Positions 58,658 to 64,000 of a stretch of 64,000 nt of DNA are shown piece by piece. The DNA lies in assembly GCA_963746265.1 (NCBI GenBank), contig CAVVAM010000006.1, positions 130,840 to 194,839 on the forward strand. Direction: 5' to 3'. Origin of the DNA: Ilumatobacter sp963746265 (lineage in GTDB: Bacteria > Actinomycetota > Acidimicrobiia > Acidimicrobiales > Ilumatobacteraceae). The translations under genes and the position numbers were made by a program. Under the pieces are notes generated by a model. The model saw nothing but the letters and a program-made list of their open reading frames with translations, did no database searches and was not told the origin of the DNA. Every line of letters begins with the position of its first letter. Within the stretch, counting starts at the first letter, position 1.

Positions 58658-59956
58658 ATGGAGGGTGCGATGGTCGGCGCGGACGCCGACGTGCTGTCTG
58701 CGACGGGGCGCCGTTTCCTCCGGTCGTCCGAGCTCCTGCGCGGGTACCGGGGGCAGCTGACGTCGATGATCGGCACGGCGGCGTGGAGCGGGGCCGACGC
58801 CGACCACAGCCGCGCCCAGTGGCACACCGTGAGCGCGCCGGCGCTCGGGCAGGCGAGCCGGTTCGTCGAGATGCTGGGCAACCGGCTGCTCGAACACGCC
58901 GCCGAACAACGTCGCGCCAGCGCCGGCGTCGGAGCCGGCACGGATGCCGGTGCACTCGGCCCGATCGGGTTCGGCCCGCGGCCGCCCGGCGGGCTGCTCG
59001 ACGGGTTCCGAGACCGCGTCGACGAGGTCCTGGACGGGTGGTGCGCCGCCGGCCCGTCAGGACTTCCGTCCGTGTCGGACGGACCCGCCGACCGCCTCTC
59101 GGGTCTGCGTCCCGGCGATTTCGCAGCGCCCGATGGCGGCCGGGCCGCCGTGCTCATGGCGATGCAGGGCCTCGCCGAGGAGGATCGCATCGCTCGCGAC
59201 GAGATCGAGATCCGGGCGCTCGACAATGGCCGCTTCGTCGTGGTGCTGCCCGGTGTGACCGACCTCTCCGAGGGGTTCGACCAGTTCGTCGATCAGGTGC
59301 GCCGCGACGGGCCGTTCGGCGTGCCGGCAGCCGGTCGCGAGGCCGTCGAGGCCTGGGTCGACAACGACGAACCGACGGTGCGCAAGATGCGGTACGCCTA
59401 CGAAGCCGCCCGTCGTGACGACACGACCGTCAACGAGTACTCGGTCGCGACGATCGAGGCGCTCCGGGAGGCGGGTGTCCCTCGTGGTGCCGAGGTGATG
59501 ATCGTCGGGCACAGCTTCGGCGCCTACACGGCGGTCGACCTCGCCGCTGATCGGAACGTCAACGCGGCACACGGCGGCGACCCGGCCGGCTACCACGTCC
59601 GGATCACCCACGTGATCGCAGCCGGCGCCGAGACCGACTGGCGCTTCGACGAGTTGCCGGCCGGCACCGCCACGCTCGTGCTCAACAACCGGTTCGACGG
59701 GGTGTACCGCGCGGAGGACCTGTTGCACGGGGACGGTCACGCTCGACACGACAGCCATCTCGAGCACAACTTCTGGGGTGGGTGGGAGGGCTACGGCCAC
59801 GACGAACACAACTACATCGAGTGGTTGGCCGATACCCGCGACAGCGAGATCGAGGACTGGCTCGCGGACGCCGGCGAGCGGTACGCCGCCGCCGGTACGC
59901 GCGTGAGCGTGCTCGTCCCCGATCCGAACACCCAGGACCATCCAGACGAACTCTGA
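58658..59956 (+). CDS. WXG domain fused to alpha/beta-hydrolase (candidate type VII effector)
   Basis: 432-aa protein; ATG 58658 follows a strong GGGAGGGAG at 58644-58652. Residues 1-85 form a WXG100-like hairpin (GTAAWSGADADHSRAQWH, W-S-G) with the same tail style (HAAEQRRASAG) as the other WXG proteins here. A Gly/Pro linker follows. The C-terminal part (about 165-430) is an alpha/beta-hydrolase fold: RFVVVLPGVTDLSEG (first strands), VMIVGHSFGAYTAVDLAAD with nucleophile serine in GHSFG, THVIAAGAETDWRF, and a candidate acid and histidine in LNNRFDGVY and HLEHNFWGGWEGYGHDEHNY. There is no Sec signal peptide, so export through the WXG domain is likely. Lipase or esterase action on a host, competitor or own envelope substrate is possible; substrate unknown. 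Confidence 0.82.
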   Translation: MEGAMVGADADVLSATGRRFLRSSELLRGYRGQLTSMIGTAAWSGADADHSRAQWHTVSAPALGQASRFVEMLGNRLLEHAAEQRRASAGVGAGTDAGALGPIGFGPRPPGGLLDGFRDRVDEVLDGWCAAGPSGLPSVSDGPADRLSGLRPGDFAAPDGGRAAVLMAMQGLAEEDRIARDEIEIRALDNGRFVVVLPGVTDLSEGFDQFVDQVRRDGPFGVPAAGREAVEAWVDNDEPTVRKMRYAYEAARRDDTTVNEYSVATIEALREAGVPRGAEVMIVGHSFGAYTAVDLAADRNVNAAHGGDPAGYHVRITHVIAAGAETDWRFDELPAGTATLVLNNRFDGVYRAEDLLHGDGHARHDSHLEHNFWGGWEGYGHDEHNYIEWLADTRDSEIEDWLADAGERYAAAGTRVSVLVPDPNTQDHPDEL

Positions 59957-60055
59957 ACGTTCGGTGACAACCGGTAGACATCGCTCGACTGGCCGGGCTT
60001 GCCTGCCGATGGACCATCCAGTACACCGCCGAGCGTGCCAGCGAGGAGCCCGATC

Positions 60056-61120
60056 GTGATCCCACCCAACCGCCGAGGGAGGAGTCCGTGGTTCGTCGCG
60101 GCCTTCCTCGCACTGTCACTCGGCGCGATGTTCTTCGTCGTCCGTCACGCCGCGGAGGCGCGGCAGCTCCTCGACAACGCCGGTTCCCTCGATCTCCGGC
60201 TCGTCTTCGTGGGTGTGCTGCTCTCGGGGCTGGCGATCGCCAACCGTGGGCTGCTCAACCGGGCGGCGCACCACGCCGTCGGACTCGACGCCGGCGTCGG
60301 CGCGATGACCCAGACCGCCGCCGTCGGCTTCGCAGCGCAGAAGATGGTCAAGTCGGCGGGTGTGGCCGGTCTCGCGGTCTTCGTACGTGACGGCCGACGC
60401 CGCGGGCATGCGCCCGGCACCGTCGCCGCAGCATGCGTGCTCACCGCGGTCTCGTCGTTCATGGCGCTCGGCGTGCTCTTGCTGGCGGCGGTCGCGCTCC
60501 TGGCGGCGACCGACCGCCTGACCGGCTGGTGGGTCGTCGCCGCCGCCGGGTTCGGCGTCTACGCGACGGTGGCGACCGTCGCCGGATTCGTCGTCGCGCA
60601 CAATCGGGACACCGCCGTCGGCGTGTGGTCGCGAGCCGAGTGCACCTGGAGGCGACTCACCCGTCGTCCTCGCGGTGCGTCGGCCGCCGCAGCCGTGCCG
60701 GGCCACCTCTTGGACGCGCTCGAGGCGGCCCGGAGGCAAGGCGGTGGGCTCGTTGTCATGTTCCTGCACGGCGTCGCCTCGAAGGCGCTCGGCGCCCTGA
60801 TGTTGGTCGTCGCAGTGGCCGCGGTCGGGCTCCCGATCGGCCCGGCCGGAGCGGTGATCGTCTATGCGACGGCCCTGGGGGCGTCGATGGTGACGATCGT
60901 GCCGGGTGGCGTCGGGGCCGTCGAGGGATCGGCCACCGCGCTGCTCGTCGCCTCCGGCGCCCCGCTCGGGTCGGCAGCCCTCGCCGTGCTCGTGTTCCGG
61001 TTCTTCGATCTGCTCGTGCCGGTGATCGTCGGGGCGCTGGCCGCCCGTGGCCGGGTCGAGCCCGAGCCGCTCCCTGTCGAACCGTCGGCCCCGCCCCTCG
61101 CGATCGTGGCGGCCGCCTGA
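60056..61120 (+). CDS. Lysylphosphatidylglycerol synthase TM region-type (flippase-like) membrane protein
   Basis: 354-aa integral membrane protein with about eight helices, of the LPG_synthase_TM (UPF0104, GT39-flippase-like) family. Typical segments are LDLRLVFVGVLLSGLAIANRGLL (second helix region), TAAVGFAAQKMVKSAGVAGLAVFVRDGRRRG (with the conserved polar-KxxG loop) and VTIVPGGVGAVEGSATALLVASG (PGGxGxxE, the most conserved family motif). The soluble MprF synthetase domain is absent, so a transport or flipping role is more likely than lipid aminoacylation. The GTG at 60056 is chosen for GAGGAG 7 bases before it. It is unlinked by overlap to the secretion locus. Confidence 0.82.
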   Translation: MIPPNRRGRSPWFVAAFLALSLGAMFFVVRHAAEARQLLDNAGSLDLRLVFVGVLLSGLAIANRGLLNRAAHHAVGLDAGVGAMTQTAAVGFAAQKMVKSAGVAGLAVFVRDGRRRGHAPGTVAAACVLTAVSSFMALGVLLLAAVALLAATDRLTGWWVVAAAGFGVYATVATVAGFVVAHNRDTAVGVWSRAECTWRRLTRRPRGASAAAAVPGHLLDALEAARRQGGGLVVMFLHGVASKALGALMLVVAVAAVGLPIGPAGAVIVYATALGASMVTIVPGGVGAVEGSATALLVASGAPLGSAALAVLVFRFFDLLVPVIVGALAARGRVEPEPLPVEPSAPPLAIVAAA

Positions 61121-61868
61121 TCGCGCAACGACGGTCGGCTGTTCGCGACGATCCCGACGCCACGGCGACCGACCGCGGCGACTGCGATCCGAACCCCCAG
61201 AGCGACGGCGAACCGACCACCGGTCCGGCTGCATCGCGATGGCACTGGTGCCTGACCCGGTCCGGCTGCTCCGACGAGCATCTCGGCGCGCGGGTGCGCT
61301 TCGGTGGTCGAGACCGGCGTCGATCCGGTGACCCCACGCTTTTCAGGTCGAAACGAGGGGATTTCGGCGGAATCTGGTGGAATCGCGCGGAACCCCGTGG
61401 AGACGAAACACCAGGTAGATGGCCTAGTGCGGTCTGGTGCGCTCTCGCCCGGAACGCTGTGGAAAACTCCGGATGCGGACAAAAAGCGGACAAGTAACGG
61501 CGCGTCGTGTCCCTCGGCTCCAGCACTCGACCGACGTCCTCGCCAGTCTCGCCGCCGGACCGACATTTCCTCGCACCAGCGCGCGTGTTCGTGCCGATCA
61601 GCAGCAGGCTCCGGCCGCTCGAGGAAGCGTGATTATGCGCTACGCGATCAGCGGTCGGACGTCCCACAGTTCGCCGGCGGTGCGGCGCGAGCACGAGCCT
61701 CGCGGCCCGGCATTATCGCTCTGGTCGCGGCGACTGGTCGACCGATCGGAAGTGCCTGATTGGGACGTCCGTTGGCGACGTCGTGGGCGACGCTCTGAGT
61801 CGACGTCGTCGCCGTTCGACGAGCTGTTGAAAGGTCGCCGGGGTGGTTGCCCTAATCGCCACTCGTGT
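61121..61868. other. Gene-poor stretch before the subtilase genes
   Basis: About 750 bases between the membrane protein and the end of the subtilase gene. Several short open frames exist but none carries a family motif or ribosome site that I trust. The only recognisable element is the tRNA-like fragment at 61303-61347. The bases around 61345-61500 are visibly richer in A/T than the surrounding genes, which fits an inserted or decayed segment. Confidence 0.5.
61303..61347 (-). other. tRNA-Phe-like 3' half (decayed tRNA or attachment-site remnant)
   Basis: On the minus strand, 61347 down to 61303 reads as the anticodon loop to 3' end of a tRNA-Phe: CCTGAAAAGCG (anticodon GAA in loop CTGAAAA), a five-base variable segment ending GTC, the T arm ACCGG-ATCGACG-CCGGT (5-bp stem, 7-base loop), a seven-base acceptor strand CTCGACC and ACC. 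Element lengths match a real tRNA exactly, but the T-loop lacks TTC, the anticodon stem does not pair and no 5' half (D arm, acceptor partner) is found upstream. It is therefore a fragment, of the kind left at the ends of integrative elements; no integrase is seen in the window. Confidence 0.5.
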
Positions 61869-63572
61869 TCATGACCAGGTCGAGCCGGACCAGGTCGAGC
61901 CGGACCAGGTGGACCCGGACCAGGTGGACCCGGACCAGGTGCTGCCGGACCAGGTGGAGCCGGACCAGGTGGAGCCGGACCAGGTGGACCCGGACCAGGT
62001 GGAGCCGGACCAGGTGCTGCCGGACCAGGTGCTGCCGGACCAGGTGCTGCCGGACCAGGTGGAGCCGGACCAGGTGGAGCCGGACCAGGTGGACCCGGAC
62101 CAGGTGCTGCCGGACCAGTCGTCGTCACCGGTCCACGTGCTGGCCGCTTCGCTGGCTTGCACCCATGCCTTGGGATCCCAGGCGGCTCCGGTGACGGTGT
62201 ACTCGCCGGTCAACACTCGGTCGCCGATGGTGACGTGATCAGTGCCGCGTGCGGCCTCGAGCGAACCGAGGCCGCTTGCTGGCACCCACGTCTGAGGCGT
62301 CGTCGCAGCAACGGTCTTCATGGCCGCTGTCAGGTTGATGACGCCGTGGCCCTTGATGGCTTCGAACTGGAAGGTGCTCGTCGCGGTGCCGTTCAGGAGG
62401 TTCTTGACCTGATCGGGCGTGAGCTCGGGGCGTTGCTGGAGCAGCAGAGCGGCGGCACCGGAGACCACGGCGGTCGCCTGTGACGTACCCGATCCGAGGA
62501 ACAGGCGGTCGTCGCCGGCGACACGACCGTCGGGATGTTCGGTGTCGATCCGTGAGCCGGGGTTGCGCAGGCTCATGATCGACACGCCTGGGGCGAGCAC
62601 GTCGGGGTTGCGTTTGCCGTCACCGGACGGCGCCCACGTCGGGTTGATCCAGCCGTAGTTCGGATCGAGACGAGCGGCCGACACGGCCAACACGTGGGGG
62701 TTGGTGGCCGGGCTCGCGAGCCCACGGGCGAGCATCCCTTCGTTGCCGGCCGAGACGACCACGACGATGCCGTGACGCCACGCGTTCTCGACCGCTTTGG
62801 ACAGCGGGTCGTCGACGTAGTTCTGCTTGCTGTTCGTGTTGTACGACAGGTTCAGCACCCGGATGTTCAACCCGTTGGTGTTGCGGTTCTGCACGACCCA
62901 GTCGATCGCCGCGATGACCTGGGACACGTCGACCGCACCGGTGTTGTCAGCCACCTTGACGCTGACGATCCGGGCATCGGGGGCGACGCCGACGAACTGA
63001 CCCTTCTTCGGCTTGAGCGGGTTGGCGCCCGGGGTGCGACCGGCGATGATGCCCGCCATGTGGGTGCCGTGCCCGAACGTGTCGAGACCGGCAACCGCAT
63101 CGACGCCACTCTCGAACGACAGGTCCGGGCCGACGAACACCTGGCTCGATGACAACTCCCTGACCGGAGCGACCCCGGTGTCGATCACCGCGACGTCCAC
63201 ACCGGCACCCGTGTAGCCTGCCGCCCACATGTCGTCGGCACCGATCTGGGTGACCACCTCGGCCAGACTCGTCGGATACGACCCTCTCGAAGAGCTGGCG
63301 AGCCCGTCCGACCAACTCTGAGACCACGTGTCGGCCGACAAGAGCTGTGGCGCCGTCGTCGTGATCGTCGCCGGAACCGTCGTGACCGGAACCGTCGTGA
63401 CCGGAACCGTCGGTGTCGTGGTCGTCGTGACGACGGTGGTCGCCGGGGATGTGTCGCCCTTCTTGCCGCCCTTGCCGGCCGACACGGTGAGGCCGGGAGC
63501 GAGAACGAGCAGCAGCGCGGAGACCGCAACCACAGTCAGGCGGCCGGTAGAAGTTCGTGGTGAGGTCTTCAT
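61869..63572 (-). CDS. Secreted subtilisin-like (S8) serine protease with S-G-S-T-W repeat tail
   Basis: 567-aa protease. Signal peptide MKTSPRTSTGRLTVVAVSALLLVLAPGLTVSAG is followed by a Thr/Val-rich segment (VVTTTTTPTVPVTTVPV). The S8 triad is clear: Asp in VDVAVIDTGVAPV, His in FGHGTHMAGIIAG and Ser in GSGTSQATAVVSGAAALL. The oxyanion Asn lies in VVSAGNEGM. After the catalytic domain and a short beta-rich segment (TDHVTIGDRVLTGEYTV), the protein ends in sixteen G-S-T-W-S repeats and stops in the repeat. The ATG at 63572 is preferred; one at 63593 is also possible. It lacks the C-terminal TM of mycosin MycP, so it is not an obvious part of the type VII machine. The tail may bind the cell surface or a partner. 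The next gene on this strand carries a related tail. Confidence 0.9.
   Translation of the reverse strand: MKTSPRTSTGRLTVVAVSALLLVLAPGLTVSAGKGGKKGDTSPATTVVTTTTTPTVPVTTVPVTTVPATITTTAPQLLSADTWSQSWSDGLASSSRGSYPTSLAEVVTQIGADDMWAAGYTGAGVDVAVIDTGVAPVRELSSSQVFVGPDLSFESGVDAVAGLDTFGHGTHMAGIIAGRTPGANPLKPKKGQFVGVAPDARIVSVKVADNTGAVDVSQVIAAIDWVVQNRNTNGLNIRVLNLSYNTNSKQNYVDDPLSKAVENAWRHGIVVVVSAGNEGMLARGLASPATNPHVLAVSAARLDPNYGWINPTWAPSGDGKRNPDVLAPGVSIMSLRNPGSRIDTEHPDGRVAGDDRLFLGSGTSQATAVVSGAAALLLQQRPELTPDQVKNLLNGTATSTFQFEAIKGHGVINLTAAMKTVAATTPQTWVPASGLGSLEAARGTDHVTIGDRVLTGEYTVTGAAWDPKAWVQASEAASTWTGDDDWSGSTWSGSTWSGSTWSGSTWSGSTWSGSTWSGSTWSGSTWSGSTWSGSTWSGSTWSGSTWSGSTWSGSTWSGSTWSGSTWS
61872..62127 (-). repeat. 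15-bp tandem repeat coding the G-S-T-W-S tail
   Basis: Sixteen 15-base units plus a partial one, on the plus strand of the form GACCAGGTSSNSCCG. The variable triplet is the codon of the middle serine and is AGC, TCC or TCG in different units, so the protein repeat is kept while the DNA varies between unrelated serine codons. A four-unit block order (AGC, TCC in two units with GGC, then TCC with GGG) recurs, suggesting block duplication. Confidence 0.92.
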
Positions 63573-63579
63573 GACCAGT

Positions 63580-63672
63580 TGTGTCCTGTCCATGGAGCCT
63601 CGGTGGTGCGTCGTGAGGTCGCTGCGGGACGGCACCTCGCAGCGAGCGATGTGAGCGCGTTCCGTGGGGTGC
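63580..63672. other. Short gap upstream of the subtilase
   Basis: About 90 bases between the end of the partial upstream gene and the subtilase start, all on the minus-strand transcript. It contains no clear terminator hairpin, so co-transcription of the two repeat-tailed proteins is possible. Confidence 0.4.
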
Positions 63673-64000
63673 TCATGACCAACGATCCGCGCTCCAGCTC
63701 GCGCCGGACCAGGTGGCGCCCGACCACGTCGCTCCGGACCACGTGGCACCCGACCAGGTGGCGCCGGACCAGGTGGCTCCCGACCAGGTCGCTCCCGACC
63801 AGGTCGCTCCCGACCAGACACCGCCCGACCAGGTGGCGCCGGACCAGCTCGCTCCCGACCAGGTGGCGCCGGACCAGGTGCCACCGGACCAGCTGGCCCC
63901 GTTCCAGGTGCCGCCGGACCAGGTCGCACCCGACGGTGCGCCGACACCTTGCGTGCTCGTGCCGAGTGCCGGCGTGAACTGTTGCTTCGGTGCGCTCAGG
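63673..64000 (-). CDS. C-terminal part of a second repeat-tailed secreted protein (partial)
   Basis: The minus-strand frame ending at the TGA at 63675-63673 is open to the window edge without an internal start. It reads LSAPKQQFTPALGTSTQG, then VGAPSGATWSGGTWNGASW and about fifteen S-G-A-T-W units (with G-T-W, A-S-W and G-V-W variants), ending SGASWSADRWS. This is the same five-residue repeat as the tail of the downstream subtilase with Ala in place of Ser. The gene is therefore probably a paralogous S8 protease or a related surface protein whose body lies beyond 64000. The other frames across this segment are arginine/proline-rich shadows. Confidence 0.75.
   Translation of the reverse strand, partial: LSAPKQQFTPALGTSTQGVGAPSGATWSGGTWNGASWSGGTWSGATWSGASWSGATWSGGVWSGATWSGATWSGATWSGATWSGATWSGATWSGATWSGASWSADRWS
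63699..63940 (-). repeat. 15-bp tandem repeat coding the S-G-A-T-W tail
   Basis: About sixteen imperfect 15-base units with plus-strand form GACCAGGTSGCNCCS. They have the same period and the same GACCAG core as the array at 61872-62127 but with GCN (Ala) in the variable codon. Units here are more divergent than in the neighbouring array, implying an older expansion. Confidence 0.85.

Noticed and set aside
61303..61390. A complete tRNA gene
   Set aside because: Only the 3' half fits. No D arm or matching acceptor strand is present and the anticodon stem does not pair.
61872..62127. Possible CRISPR array because of regular short repeats
   Set aside because: The period is 15 bases with no unique spacers, and the units encode an in-frame protein repeat at the end of a subtilase.
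61869..63572. Mycosin (MycP) protease of the type VII system
   Set aside because: The protein is a secreted subtilase with a repeat tail, has no C-terminal TM anchor and lies on the other strand, outside the locus.
63676..63947. N-terminal extension of the subtilase reading into the upstream repeats (Arg/Pro/Gly-rich)
   Set aside because: That frame is a shadow of the S-G-A-T-W repeat tail of the upstream gene. A proper signal peptide starts at 63572.

Overview
The window is uniformly GC-rich and densely packed, with ATGA/TGATG gene overlaps, frequent GTG starts and promoters of the form TANNNT placed 6-7 bases before the start codon (leaderless mRNAs). With a WXG100/EssC-type secretion locus, a FadD-LivHMKFG locus, a MoxR-DUF58-transglutaminase-like operon and a SNF2-SWIM pair, this points to an actinobacterium, probably class Acidimicrobiia (Ilumatobacter-like). 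The class is an inference; the window holds no rRNA gene to test it.

Region 1 (1-1011) holds a ParA/MinD-type ATPase whose start region carries a three-copy repeat. Region 2 (1294-10560) is a tight operon for exported TasA/CalY-type (camelysin) proteins. It has four small TasA-like proteins and two SipW-type signal peptidases, each part of an unusual fusion: one to a membrane domain plus GAF, GGDEF and EAL modules, the other to a large extracellular DUF2341/LamG ectodomain. The next gene (10582-23616) encodes a secreted mosaic of about 4344 residues (SBBP propeller repeats, four CSLREA/beta-helix blocks, a cadherin-like domain, LamG). It shares a tandem repeat domain with the second SipW fusion. 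I read this as a surface-fibre and adhesin export system with built-in c-di-GMP signalling, and it is the strongest candidate for an undescribed system.

Region 3 (23652-33151) is lipid and amino-acid metabolism: a divergent acyl-CoA dehydrogenase, then FadD and a branched-chain amino acid-type ABC transporter (LivH, M, K, F, G) with strong intergenic hairpins and a 42-bp direct repeat. Region 4 (33341-39285) holds a PaaI-type thioesterase, a DUF3445 haem protein, a SNF2 helicase with a SWIM partner, and a small secreted protein. Region 5 (39765-47221) has MoxR, DUF58 and a transglutaminase-fold protein lacking the catalytic Cys and His, a frameshifted acyl-CoA synthetase remnant, EngB, a small membrane protein and an adenylate-forming enzyme.

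Region 6 (47176-59956) is a type VII secretion-like locus. It encodes two WXG100 proteins, a WXG protein with a long helical tail, a WXG-alpha/beta-hydrolase fusion, two FHA proteins (one with a helix-turn-helix-like end), a half-length PP2C, an FHA-containing EssC-like ATPase and a Ser/Thr kinase. Three transcription units begin with the same 16-bp dyad GGGGAGTNCTSCCCAT, placed exactly 38 bases from a -10-like element in each case. This looks like a shared operator.

Region 7 (60056-64000) has a flippase-like membrane protein, a gene-poor stretch with a tRNA-Phe-like 3' half, and two adjacent minus-strand secreted proteins (the first a subtilase, the second cut by the window edge) ending in five-residue S-G-x-T-W repeats.
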